A stretch of 64,000 bases of DNA from Sipunculus nudus (lineage: Eukaryota; Annelida; Sipuncula; Golfingiida; Sipunculidae). Below, piece after piece: positions 37,707 through 49,341 of the stretch (within the stretch, counting starts at the first letter, position 1; each line of letters opens with the position of its first letter). The notes below the pieces were generated by a model that saw nothing but the letters and a program-made list of their open reading frames with translations, did no database searches and was not told the origin of the DNA. The stretch spans positions 39,306,714 through 39,370,713 of the forward strand of contig CM049320.1 of assembly GCA_026874595.1 (NCBI GenBank), written 5' to 3'. A program made the translations under genes and the position numbers.

Positions 37707-40700
37707 TTAGATAGTGTTATTCCTTGAGTTCATGCCTCTATACTAAATTATATTGTATTATAAGCAGCCTGAACATTATGGTTTATTAATACATATGAAG
37801 TAAAGACTGGAAATCCACAACAGAATGAACCTACATAGGCATGAAATCTTTTCAGACTCTTCTGTATGACGATCATGATTCAGTCTTGGTATGTTTGTGA
37901 ACCTACCCAGCAGGTCTGCCATACAAAAGACGTATACCCCTCGCTGGAGGGAGATAAAAATAGTTATTGTTCATTCAAGTCCTTGTAAACATTGATTCGG
38001 GGATTTAGGAGACAGTCTACTGTTGGGAGCAAACATCAACAGTTATTTATAGCACCAACTGGAGAGATACATCTTACATTGTCAAATCACTATTTGAAGT
38101 CTACATGTATCTCAGTCAAAATGTTGCTGGTAGGTGACAACAAGAGGTTGACGGCTTTTGAATATCACATAAGGCGGTCCCTGTTGCTTAGTGGAAATGG
38201 CAGTAATTAAATGTGTTAAGTACATTTGCCAGTGTGTCAGTTTTCCTTGTACTCTGCTGTATTGTACTGTGTTAAAAATATGCTGTTCTAAATTTTCCGT
38301 GGTCAAAATCCAAAGCTAGAAATTACAGCTGCCCACACAAAAAAACATAATAAATCTTAGATGGTTAGCAAAATTATTATTTTGCTGTGTTTTATTTTCT
38401 TCCTGTTTTAAGTTAACCACTGAAATTAATTCAAGCAACTAAATATTATCAAACTTTTATCACACTGCATGTGATGCATTCACTTATATTATATCCAAGG
38501 TGCTCGTGATACCAGTTTTCACAAATTAAATATTTCATCACTGTAGAGTGAACGTTTTAAAAATTTATGCTTTTATGAACTTTCTATCTACAACGAACAC
38601 GAATGAATAAGAACAGTATGTGTTAACAGGAAAGGGAATTTGAATCATACAGACAAAATTTGGTAATAACAAATACCTTTTCTTAAATGCAAATGCAGTT
38701 GGCTTTATACCTTATTTTTTTCTGCAAAAATGGGTTTACACTGTATGTGGCAAGAGTGGTTCTATGTTTCATCATTAAATTTCAATTGTGGATTTCATGA
38801 ACCAAAGGCCTCCATTTGGCATTTCCCCCTACAATTTGTGATTTGTCATGTGCACAGATCCAGGTCAAAGGAAAACCTTAATTTTAAATAAATTCAAGGC
38901 GGCTACAATAATGGTTGATACTTCTTTCAAAGACATTCATGTTTTAAGTTTGGACCATGAAATAATTTGTATTTAATTTGTTACTTTAGGCAGCTCCCTC
39001 CCCCTTCTGATTTTCTGGGAATTTAATATACCACATAGGTTGTGATTATACATTTTGTCTCCAGTTTTATACAACATGCTATATCACACGAACATTTCTG
39101 AACACATTAAAACCATACCATACCCTTTGCGGATTCATTACAATGTGTTTAGACTCATAGGCCATGATTTCCTTTGTTTTTTTTTCAAATTTGCACTAGG
39201 TTAGTCCTGTTACTACAAAAAAATCATCCCTAGCAAAAAGGACCAGGAAACTGCAGAAAATACTACACAAGGTGAGGCCTGTCTCACTCTAACAAATGTT
39301 CTCAAATTTTTATTACTGTATTTCCACAAATTTTACATACAACATTTAATCCACTGTATGTCAATTCTTTTTCACCTCCTAAGTGGTGTACATATGATAA
39401 ATGTAATAAAAAGACACTAAACAGGACATTTGGCAATCGGGCAAAGCAATATATCAATATATTTCAGCATTTATGAGACAGCCTGGCTTGTTTTTATGTT
39501 TACAAAGCATTTTTACATTTCTATCAGAAACAGCTGTCACATATATAGATTTTGAATAATCTGATATATATACACAGTTTTTTGTCACGTGGAATCACTT
39601 AAGCTGTCAATACTTCCAAAAGCTCAAAGCCAATGTCACGCAACTTGAGACTTTGAATCAGCTGTGTGTATCCTGCACTATCAAATATTGGTCAGTTTTG
39701 CTGAGTAGGTAAAAGACTGAACTTTGTTCATATCTGATTTGTATACAAACAGAACCAAGCCAAGCGTCTTTTTGAACTGAAACACAAAATGACAGGACAA
39801 ACACAGCTGCTGTCTGATATGGCCTTGACCTTATATACTGGCAGCCCCCCAACTCCCTAAAATTGACAGCAGAATAAACCAGCACTCTTGTACATTATAT
39901 GGGTAGTTCATAAAATTTATTTTGGGATAACAAGTTGACCTTAATTTTACCATTAAGAAAATACAAATTTTGAAGAGAAAACAGTACTGGCATTTCTGAT
40001 CCCCATGTTTTCTTTACATGGTAACTAAAATGCTTGTTTTTTTTTAAATTGCATTTATAAAATCAGTGAGAAGCATGAGACATGCATAACCAGTGACAAA
40101 GAAACCAGCAGACACATGAACTGATTCAACCTAGAAGGGAGAACTTTATAATTCAGAATAAGAGAGAGAATGAAACTGGTCTCATGGTGAAACCAACAAC
40201 AAATTCCTTCATGTACCTTTCAGGTTTCTTATAATATTTTGAACAAGAAATAAAAAAGTACTGATGCAATTTTCTTTCTAAGAAAGCTTTATGAATATTG
40301 TATTCATAAAGAAATGTTCAAACCATGAAGTTCTTCCATTGCAAAAGAATCACCAGACTGTTAATAATTCCACAAGGACAAGAATAATGCAATAATCGTG
40401 CCCAACAAGTATATTTTCTCCTTATAAATATAAATAATGGCCCCCCAAATTCAATTATATCAAATGGTTTACGTTTATGAAGTAAAATATTCAGGAAAGC
40501 TCCAGACCAGGCCAGCCATCATCAAGGGCTGTTTAAGCACTAATCTCTGTCCAGACAAAATGGCAGCCCCCATACATGTAGGGCTAAAATTAATCAGACC
40601 CTATGGAAACTTATGCACCATTACAGCAAAATGACTGCGGGTTTTAACAAAATGTACAATGGGACTGGACACAGATATGGAACTAACTGATCTTATGGGA

Positions 40701-40923
40701 CATTTTCGTGTACAAATTAGAACCAAAGGTATCGGATCCAACTGCAAATGTCAAACACAGTGGGTGTGGTCCGAACACACAGCCAGGCGCAATTGCGCGA
40801 GTATGGAAGCGAAACCAACATGAAATATACAAATTGGAATGTGAAATAAACATGCGCTTGTAGATTTCAGCGCCAGTAATACGGAAATGTACAACGGCTT
40901 GTGAAACATTGTAACAAACTCAC

Positions 40924-41000
40924 CCGTGTCGATGTAATATGGCGGAGCTCCACTGTGACTGCAGTGGATTTGCATAAGCAGAACCAACTATACGGGTTAT
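40924..41000 (-). other. Possible alternative non-coding first exon
   Basis: On the minus strand GACACGG is followed by a GTGAGTT donor at 40923. Upstream is a GC-richer block with GCCATATTAC (YY1-like GCCAT) at 40937-40946. It lies inside the large first intron, 0.57 kb downstream of the main candidate first exon, as an alternative promoter would. Only the donor and base composition support it. Confidence 0.2.
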
Positions 41001-41490
41001 ACAGCGCTTCTAAAACCGCGATGATACTAAATCATGATGCCCTACTTCAATATTAAGGTTGAACATGGACCAATTCTGAAGGCAACCTCTTATATTCTAC
41101 AATATCGGCCTCATAGAAAGCTTGTCCTGTGCGGCAAATTTTCACCCAAAGTAATCAACATAATATATCCCAGTCACCATGACATGTCCATAGCGGAAGA
41201 CCGAACGGCACAAAGCAACATGAAAAAGCATCCAGTTTTAGGCTTATTTACACTACTAAGATCAAAAACTGACCTGAAGACTTGGTACTGGGGAGGTCCA
41301 GGCAATTTTTGGAGGGTTAGAAAGAGTATTTGGGTCGTTCTTTGTGCAAACCGGCGTCCAATATACACAACAACTGCCCCAGCGACTGTCATTTGCACAC
41401 GACCGATGCGGTGAAAATTTTTCACGGCGGACACAACACTTCAGAGCAAAATCTACACATACATACACTAACAAAACATTACCAACTTAC

Positions 41491-41620
41491 CTGAAAATAT
41501 ATCCAATGATAATAAATGGGGCTAAATTGCTCTCAAACATCCAAATTTCAGGTCTCTTGTTGATGCATAAATATGACAAGCTTCCGAAGGGTGCGGCGCC
41601 CCTGCTCTGACATGGAAGTC
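41491..41620 (-). other. GNB1: Probable non-coding first exon of the Gbeta gene
   Basis: The first coding exon starts with an acceptor and only 21 nt of UTR, so an upstream non-coding exon is needed. On the minus strand at 41491 the sequence ATATTTTCAG is followed by a consensus GTAAGTT donor. Upstream lies a locally GC-richer stretch with an NRF1-type palindrome and an ETS-like GGAAGT, typical of a TATA-less housekeeping promoter. The 5' boundary is a guess. No coding potential is claimed. An alternative site is listed at 40924. Confidence 0.5.
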
Positions 41621-41639
41621 CCCGATCTCATTATGCAGG

Positions 41640-41680
41640 TCTTGGCGCATGCGCACCTGTACTTCCTGGAAAGCAGTCTC
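41640..41680 (-). promoter_or_regulatory. Candidate Gbeta core promoter with NRF1 palindrome
   Basis: The palindrome GCGCATGCGC at 41645-41654 matches the NRF1 consensus. A minus-strand AGGAAGTAC (ETS-like) lies about 10 bases upstream at 41661-41669. Both sit just upstream of the inferred first exon of the Gbeta gene. NRF1 sites of this form are typical of ubiquitously expressed, TATA-less promoters. The motif match is direct; use as promoter is inferred from position. Confidence 0.45.
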
Positions 41681-42419
41681 GAATCGATCTGCCTCACCGG
41701 TACCACGCAATATTGATTAGAATTAACGTTTACAGGGATATATAGACATTTTTAGGTGACATGTGTTTACAAACAGCCGAAATGGCTATGCATTTGATAT
41801 AGACATTAAGCATAATGCATTTACTGATGATGCCAATGGATAAAAGTAGAAGTTAATGAAACACACCGGCACTTTGCGCACCGATTGACATCAGCTCCCA
41901 GGAAATCGATTCTGGACCGCCTGTATCTTAATGGTTATCTCTAAGAGGATTCACAAATATTTTGTTCACAATGTTTTGATAAATTTGGCCCAATTGCACT
42001 TGTTGGATTACATATTACGAAATTTTGTTTTTCCAACTGGTTTAATTAGCCCAGTTTGCATCCAAGAAAAATGCATGCACATGTATAAGAAAAAAAAAAG
42101 GTTTTTATTCATCATTAAAAATTAAAATGAAATATTGCTGTCTTCTAAAAACTGTGAAATCCCCCCCCCCCCAAAAAAAACCCCCAAAGGTTCATTACAC
42201 TTCTGTAATATATTTATTCCAAGGATAAAAACTTAGACCGCATATATATAGGCCTAATTAACGGTATATGGTAAAGTTAATTTCCATGTACAGTAGTTTT
42301 CGTAAGAAACAGCGTTGTCACCAGGAAACTCTCCTTACATAATAAGTGCATGGTTGAACATTTGTAAATGTTGGGTAGATTGACACAATAAGTCCACTTT
42401 AAAGTTTCTTTTTTCCTAA

Positions 42420-42421
<2 letters not shown>

Positions 42422-42474
<53 letters not shown>
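42422..42474. repeat. (TA)n microsatellite
   Basis: An uninterrupted run of TA dinucleotides of about 40 bp followed by a TTTATATATA tail. First of six long (TA)n tracts between 42.4 and 49.0 kb. Confidence 0.95.
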
Positions 42475-42629
42475 CATTTTCTTTGCGACACATTTATATT
42501 ATGGAATCGTTTATCATTTAAAGTAGTACTATACGCCAGTGAATAACACTAAGTGTACGTTACTTTAAATAGGTCCTATTTTAAAATAACGTTAAAATAT
42601 ATAAAATTACATTATAAAAACATATTTAT

Positions 42630-42862
42630 AAACTTTATTTATTTTACATGGATTGTACAACTAGTTATAACAACTAATACAAGGCACTCTCCATGGCTCG
42701 GATGTTAGCGCTCAATAGTCGGTAAGGGTGGAGGAAACCGGAGGACCCGGAGAAAACCACCGGCCTTGGACGAGCAACTACAACCCACTCTCATAACCAC
42801 GCCGGGAATCGAACCCCGGGTCGCCAGCGGAGAAGGCCGAGCGTTTTACCACTCAGCTGTTT
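42630..42862 (-). mobile_element. tRNA-derived SINE, well-preserved copy
   Basis: On the minus strand the head reads CAGCTGAGTGGTAAAACGCT (A-box region) and CCCGGGGTTCGATTCCCGGC, a canonical pol III B-box (GGTTCGATTCC). The body contains GGTGGTTTTCTCCGGGTCCT and CCGGTTTCCTCCACCC, a conserved central module common in mollusc SINEs. The 3' end is GTACAATCCATGTAAAATAA then ATAAAG. The intact promoter boxes and GC-rich body suggest a younger copy than that at 27995-28213. The family name cannot be assigned without a repeat library. Confidence 0.75.
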
Positions 42863-43069
42863 AAAAAATATATATTCACAAAATGAACTAACGATGAATA
42901 CATCACTTTTTTAAGTTTTTGTGTTGTATGTTATTTTCTTTTCAACGCTCTATATACAGACTTCAAAGCGTGATCACGTGACGAGGAAGCTGACGGCATC
43001 ACATGATGTCTAGATAAAAATCTCCCAACAACCAGAAATGTTTCGGTGAGGTTTCTTTCTCTTCATTTT

Positions 43070-43640
43070 CGACAGTGGCAGATCAAGGATTTTTTAATAC
43101 GGAGGGCACAAGAGTAAGACAAAATTTAAGCCCATAATTCACTCAGCATCTCTATAAATAGGAACAAATATAACAAGGCCATCCATGTGTTCATGCAGTT
43201 GGCCATATCCTTAATAATGGAAATTGTCACAGTAACGACTGGGGCATATAAGACCGGTTTTGACGTATAAAAATGGGGTCTGTCGGCCCAAACGAGGGAA
43301 TAAACTAAAAATTATCAATTACATCCTGTAATATAAACTGTGACATGTATATATGTATATATAATAACATCGTAGTGCATGAAAATGATGCGAGTCGCGT
43401 GTGACAGTCCTTGACCAAGAGGCAACTCTACGTTTCCAGCAACAGGAAGATTACTGGAAATAGGTTGAAAGGGGATACACTTGATATAAAATCTCTTATG
43501 ACATTGATAGATGCAAGACTATTTTAATGAAAGGGACGTACGAAATATGTAAAGCAGCACAGAAAATCATGGAATGCTAAAGACGGGGCATGCACGTGCC
43601 CCCTGTGCCCCCCCCCCTCCCCTCCTATGGATCCGTCTTT
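43070..43640. mobile_element. Repeat with GGCAGATCAAGGATT / GGATCCGTC ends
   Basis: It starts GTGGCAGATCAAGGATTTTT plus ACGGAGGG and ends CCCCTCCCCTCCTATGGATC plus CGTC; the end's complement GACGGATCCATAGGAGGGGA parallels the start. A poly-C tract sits inside the right end. The same style of ends frames the shorter element at 48547-48730. Boundaries and superfamily are uncertain. Confidence 0.4.
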
Positions 43641-43959
43641 GTTCGAATTTGCATCAATGACAAGTGCATTTAAAGGGATACGTATATATACATATACTGA
43701 GATCTCTGCGGAATTATGCAAAGGAAAGTAACTTTTGTTTAAATGTTTTTTTTATCTCTTTCAAATATTTTTGGCACACACCGCTCTCCCATGAAGTTCA
43801 GTGGGATATATATCAGCTTTTCAGGTATGAAAAAAAGGCATCCCCTCGCAATAAAAATAAATAAATAAAAGAGACATTAAAATCTGTTAAAAAATGAAAC
43901 TTCTTATACCAAGAACAAAAATAAAGAACAACAAGACATTTTAGGTTTAAAGATACACA

Positions 43960-43990
43960 CACATATATATATATATATGTATATATATGT
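43960..43990. repeat. (TA)n/(CA)n microsatellite
   Basis: ACACACACATATATATATAT then TGTATATATATGT. A short compound dinucleotide tract. Confidence 0.9.
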
Positions 43991-44521
43991 GATACCAAAT
44001 TATATATTTTAATATATTTGTGATGTATATAATTGATTACGTGCTTGAAAATTTACAACAATGGGAAATCCAAATCTATCCATAAAATTTCTGTTGCAAC
44101 ACAGTAGATTTGTAAAGTTGCCAATTTACTCTATACATGCTCTTTTCTTGGTCTGGCAGGTCAACATTTATCCGTTCTGTTGATATGGTACTGACTATTG
44201 AAATTAAAAATAACAATTTTTTGGCACGTATTAAAATGGCCCTTGGTTTGTGTAAAATATGAAATTGACAGCGGGGTTGGATCGCCTAAAATTAGCGTAG
44301 GTGCTGACATCTGCTGGTCATCATTGTAACTAAAATAGTTTGAACCCCACGCCTTTGTCACAGATGGGAAAACGGAAACACTTCATCAACTGTTTGAGCA
44401 GATTGTGTCTTTAAAGTCCCAATGTGATTTCGAATATCAAATTGTTGAAAAAATATGGACAACTGGATAGCAAAAGAATGAAAAGAAAATAGAAAATAGA
44501 AAGTGACAAAGTTTATCCTTT

Positions 44522-45705
44522 TTGTATCCGCCAAAACAATGTTTCGCGGATACATGTATACTATGTTTTCAGTCCACCGCCGCCGCCTGCACCGCATAGG
44601 TTTCCTGAGAACTCTTCTGTAACCACTGGACGCAATTTTATTAAACTCGGAATTATGATCGGGTCACATGTAACCAGCTGAGCCCTCATTTTGGGTTACC
44701 TCTGACCTTTCCTCTTGCACAGCGTCCATCTGTGCGTCTGTTTTCATACATTAACCCTCGTATCATCAGACTCGTTTGATCGATCGGACTGAAAATTTGC
44801 ACAAGTGTAGCTCTTGGATAGCTTTATAATAACAAAAAATGGTGGCGCCATCTGCATCCATTTTTGCACAGTGACCATCTATTTGTCTGACTTGATTTTT
44901 AAATCACTCATATCTCTGCAGTGGTTTGACATATCCATCTGAAATTTTACATGCGTATACATCCTGAATAGCTTTTGTGATTTTATGACAGGTGGCGCCA
45001 CCTTAATTTACGTTCACGCTGCAAACAACCATGCCAGTGTCTCAGGACTTGTTTGACGTATCTCCCTGAAATTGCGCATGTGTATGGATCTCGCATAGCT
45101 CTTTATTATTAGCAAAACTGGCGGTGCCACCTGCAACAGTTTTGCACAGCGTCCATCTGTTTGTCTGCCATGGGAAAAAAATCACCCATATCTCAGCAGT
45201 GGTTTGACTTATCTGACTAAAATATTGATGTATATACATCTTGGATAGCTTCCTAGATTCTATGGCATGTGGCGCCACCTAGATTTATGTTTACGCTGCA
45301 GACATACATGCTAGTATCTCATGGCTGGTGAGATGTATCGGCCTGAAATTTTGCATGTGTGTATATCTCACATTGCTCTTTATCACATACAGACTGGTGG
45401 CCCAACTAACTACCATTTTTGCATGGTGTCCATCTGTACATCTGCATAGGGTAAAAATCACTCATATCTCAGCAGTGGTTTGCCTTATCTGCCTAAAATT
45501 TTGCATAGGTATACATCTTGGATAGCTTTCTCTTTCAAGTAACCGGCAGCGCCACCTATAATCATGTTTACGTGGCACACATCCAAGCTAATATGCAACA
45601 CATCTCACTCTATTTCCCGTGCCACTCAATCTATGCCTCACTTCACCCGTCCCACTCTGATTTAGGCGGATACACGTAGTTGCTTGTCGACAACCCGTAT
45701 TCTAG
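44522..45705 (+). mobile_element. Helentron/HINE-like element, copy 2
   Basis: It begins TTGTATCCGCCAAAACAATG with the 5' palindrome (arms GTATCCGC..GCGGATAC). It carries diverged core units with GTGGCGCCA boxes and IUPAC-like conserved GCAGTGGTTTGAC and CTCATATCTC. It has the subterminal GGCGGATACA at 45665-45674, a decayed hairpin and an end CGTATTCTAG followed by TTTTT. Same family as 35969-37706 but opposite orientation, with more diverged core units. Short open frames inside are repeat artefacts. Confidence 0.7.
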
Positions 45706-45898
45706 TTTTTAATATAACATTATTATTCATATCCCTTATTATGATATTGCTGGGCACCAATCATGCTGAAATCAGGTTGTCACCAACTGAACAATTATTT
45801 GACCTTCTTGACGACCTATTATATTTATAAAACAACAACAAAGCGCCAACTTTGTATATCGCTATAGGTATATACTGCTCACACAATGAGGTCCACAT

Positions 45899-45902
<4 letters not shown>

Positions 45903-45949
<47 letters not shown>
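45903..45949. repeat. (TA)n microsatellite
   Basis: A pure TA run of about 45 bp, about 200 bp beyond the end of the rolling-circle-like copy 2. Confidence 0.95.
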
Positions 45950-45951
<2 letters not shown>

Positions 45952-46280
45952 TTTATAGGGATACCAATTAGGCCACACATTAAAGTTCTACGAAGATTTT
46001 GCTATTTATACTGATTTAACACCAAGTGAGCTGTTATTAACTGCCCTGGGCTCTCGGTGTTAACTTTGCCAGTTGCAAATATAGGCTCGATTCCTTCAAT
46101 GAAATCAATGAAAATGGATTAAAAGTTTTCCTCTGCATAGGCATCACTTTAAGAATTGTCACGCATCTGGTTATACTACATAGCTGCAAACTGGCAAATG
46201 TTCTCTTCATTCATCCTTGGTCCAGTGCGACTCTTCATTCTTTTTCGTCAGTCAGTTTTGATATACTATTGACACGCTTC

Positions 46281-46282
<2 letters not shown>

Positions 46283-46339
<57 letters not shown>
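46283..46339. repeat. (TA)n microsatellite
   Basis: A pure AT/TA run of about 55 bp within otherwise featureless intergenic DNA. Confidence 0.95.
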
Positions 46340-46341
<2 letters not shown>

Positions 46342-47681
46342 TGTGAACTTCATGCATATAGGCAGAACTATCACGTCAAATCTACGGGCTTATTCATGTT
46401 GAATCATTTAATACACATCATGAAATGATAGTTATTTTTTATTAAATAGTGACACATTTTTGAGACAAAGTATTTTAAACGTTCGCATAAAGAAATGAAT
46501 TTAAATTTGAAACATTCTGAGAAAGAGAACATTGATTTTTTAATTTTGTCCTTATGTGTTTTAAATCCCTTTCAATTTGTATGATAGTTTAATGCTTATG
46601 CTAAGAAATTTGCGGTTTCAGCTTCTGTACGACTGTTCAACGCACATTAAAGTTAAACAAACCGCCCATGATATAGACATGTTACTTTGCAAAGTGCATA
46701 TATGAATAAACCAACTTGCCCAGCTTTTCAGTATTATACCAAGTTGTAGATTTCAATGACTGAATTTTTTTAAATTGTTTCATATAAAAATAGTTTCCAT
46801 ATGAAAACATCGCTTAATCTCTTCACATTCAATTGCCATAGAGTGGATACCTAGAGCGGCGTCACCTGGTGAGTAAATTAATTACTAGGGAAAGTAGGCC
46901 TATCATAAAGCAATAACAATTACCCAGCCGGCTTGATAAACGCCATTCTGTTGTTTTCCTTATAAAGCTCTATTAAATTTGTTAAATAAAGATATTTTTC
47001 TTGTTTGAACTATTATTCTGAGAAACTGTAAATATAAAGTCTAAAATGTGTCCAACTAATGAAAAGTACATACTCGAACTTCTAATAGAAACTGTTTCTT
47101 AGCTTGGGTGGTGTATACGAGGCCACTGGGTTGCCAAGAGTGTTTTTAATACCGAATACCTGTCATGGATCTTTTTACGCCTTTCAAATGACACTTCTTA
47201 TTTTTTCTATTATTTTACATTAATTCCCAGTCATTTATGAGATATACTGGGGACAGAGACCATCCAGATATAATGAACACATTACCATATATACTCTCTT
47301 CATATCCGGCATTTCGATCAATTTAAACTTCTTATCAACGTATATTTCTGTGACCTTTTTTCAAAAAGTATAATAAAGCTGATTAAATTTGGTTTCATTT
47401 AAAAAAATAGAATTAGAATTACCTTCGCCAGGTATAAGTGGGTATATTCTTAGATTTTTTTGTTTGTGTGTTATAAACATTATACTCAAATGATTAAAAC
47501 GGATTTTGATGTGATTCGAGGAAGGTTAGGAACAGATCCGACAAACATCCCATTAGGCCTAAACAGTTGATATAATATGGATGATCGAACAATGTTTTCA
47601 ATTTGAAAGATTTAACATTTGTATAAAGTCATTTTGATTAATGTGATCAACCCAGGATGTTTTGTTGAACCGAGACCCATA

Positions 47682-47684
<3 letters not shown>

Positions 47685-47764
<80 letters not shown>
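47685..47764. repeat. Compound (TC)n(TA)n microsatellite
   Basis: About 36 bp of TC repeats pass directly into about 44 bp of TA repeats. Confidence 0.95.
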
Positions 47765-47771
<7 letters not shown>

Positions 47772-48546
47772 AGATATTACAAATAAAACTATAACAGATA
47801 AAATTGGTCCACGGATCAGTTACTTACAGTTACTAAAATTACATAAATAGAGTCTGAAACTGTATTAAGAATCTCCCTTTCATTTTTTCAAATGCACCCA
47901 GTACAGTTGTGTGTATTATGTGTCGAGGGTTAACTGCGCTTGTCATTTTTTTTTTATAATCGTTGTTGATCTTTAAATTCTTGTATGGGTTCAATGGCAG
48001 AGAACGCGGTCTTTTTACATAGGCTTCTGAGCGTTTTTCAAAGTGTGTGTGTGCATGTGTGTGTGTGGGTGGGGGGCGGAGGGCGCATTCTGCAATTGAA
48101 GGGAGCTCTAGAGCGCGTTAGCGCCCGACGGGGATGGGTGTCACTTTTGGAGTGGGATCCCCCCTCACATGGTATGGGCAAAATTGAAAAATAAAAATAT
48201 AAAATATGCATTTTGAATGTAGTCTTTTTACCTTTGCCCCACTTTTATAAGCACATGCTATACCACACACAAAAAATGACAAAATATTGAATTTACATCA
48301 TCATGCGTGCCAAATTGATAATATTTATGCCCTTTAATATAAGCTAGCTTTCTTATAAGCTAAATAAAACTTCAGGGCAAAGGCGTCCTAGGTTTGAAGA
48401 ATGAAAAAAAAAATGCTGAGCGGCAAAGAATGTACATTTTCAAACATACATATGAGGTTTATAATGTAATAATCAAATAAATATTAACATGCATGAACAA
48501 TTTACAGAACAACTTTAATTTCAGGCAATACGCAAAATTGTTATCA

Positions 48547-48730
48547 GGGACGGATCTAGGATTTAGGAAAGGGGGGGGGGGGGGTTCCAAAGCAGGAGGA
48601 TTAATCCTAAAAAAGGTCCCAAGTTCCGGAAGGGGGGGGGGGTCCAGACCGCAAAATTTTGTCTGAAACCCTTAAAAAAAGGTTGCTTCGGATGAGGGGG
48701 GGGGGGAGTTCGGACCCCCTGGATCCGCTT
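48547..48730. mobile_element. Short MITE-like repeat with poly-G tracts
   Basis: It starts CAGGGACGGATCTAGGATTT and ends GGACCCCCTGGATCCGCTTA; the end's complement CGGATCCAGGGGGTCC parallels the start. Three G runs (about 12 to 15 G each) lie between. Elements with GGCGGATCCAGGATTT ends are widespread in marine invertebrates. No target duplication is obvious. Confidence 0.5.
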
Positions 48731-48930
48731 ATGCTTATAAATTTAAATATTTAGCATACAACTATATTTACTACCGTTCTCATTAAAATGAACTGAATAC
48801 CAAGAATGAGCGCTTTAGTATAAAAAAAGGCCGTTTGTTCAAAAATATAATAATCCCTTTTAAATTCTCATGCTTTATCCTCTTCTTTTTGAAGCCATAT
48901 CCTCGCATCTATTACAATAACGTGCTCATA

Positions 48931-48935
<5 letters not shown>

Positions 48936-48998
<63 letters not shown>

Positions 48999-48999
48999 G
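48936..48999. repeat. (TA)n microsatellite
   Basis: The longest TA run in the window, about 60 bp, roughly 340 bp upstream of the PLOD start codon. It produces a meaningless Ile-Tyr open frame. Confidence 0.95.
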
Positions 49000-49199
49000 T
49001 ACTTCTTGGTTTTTGTATGATTAAATTTTCCGTTAATGCAGGTTTATTTGTATAATTCGAAAGGATAGAAATTCAAGAGAAGGCCATATTTTGTCAATAT
49101 GTCACGCGTTTCATATAGCTTCTATAAGGTTTACCCGAAAGAAATAAGAGAAGTGCATTGCATCTCGTGCAATTTTAAACGTTCATGTGAGCGTGAGAG

Positions 49200-49341
49200 A
49201 ATGCACGTTCAACGCCCACGTTAACCCAAGCGTCTCCCCAAGATTTCCGCACACCGGAAGTGGAATAGCCTGGCGCATCTTACGTGGATCAAAACATTAC
49301 GGGCAGGGGAGGTGGTCGCAAATCACTGCTGCAGCAGGAAA
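49200..49341 (+). promoter_or_regulatory. Candidate PLOD promoter / 5'UTR
   Basis: The 140 bp before the PLOD ATG are GC-richer than the region to the left. They contain ACCGGAAGTG (49253-49262), a consensus ETS/GABP site, and two CACG-type boxes: CCCACGTT at 49215 and TTACGTGG at 49282, resembling the XBP1/ATF6 core. An ER-resident collagen-modifying enzyme could plausibly respond to ER load. Motifs are seen; start site and function are inferred. Confidence 0.4.

Larger units (their letters stand above)
26770..41490 (-). other. Gbeta 5'UTR intron (14.7 kb): content
   Basis: This intron separates the non-coding first exon from the ATG exon. It holds a CAGTGGAACC MITE, a tRNA-derived SINE (27995-28213), a 27-bp minisatellite (28905-29275), a 506-bp tandem duplication (30895-31898), a 261-bp duplication (32414-32930), a 345-bp array ending in a hairpin (about 33590-34825) and a rolling-circle-like element (35969-37706). 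The rest (27.2-27.9, 29.3-30.0, 32.0-32.4, 34.9-35.9 and 37.7-40.4 kb) is AT-rich with no recognised gene. A further 5'UTR exon inside it cannot be excluded. Confidence 0.65.
41700..49341. other. Intergenic region between Gbeta and PLOD: content
   Basis: No coding gene is recognised in these 7.6 kb. They hold a SINE (42630-42862), a fragment with AGATCAAGGATTTT..CCTATGGATCCGTC ends (about 43070-43640), rolling-circle-like copy 2 (44522-45705), several long (TA)n tracts, a (TC)n(TA)n compound tract, and a short poly-G MITE (48547-48730). The outer edges should hold the two promoters. 46.3-47.6 kb and 47.8-48.5 kb show nothing recognisable. Confidence 0.65.

Noticed and set aside
41034-41414. 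126-codon open frame near the Gbeta first exon
   Set aside because: Lies antisense inside the start of the 5'UTR intron, overlaps open frames on the other strand, and contains no known domain.
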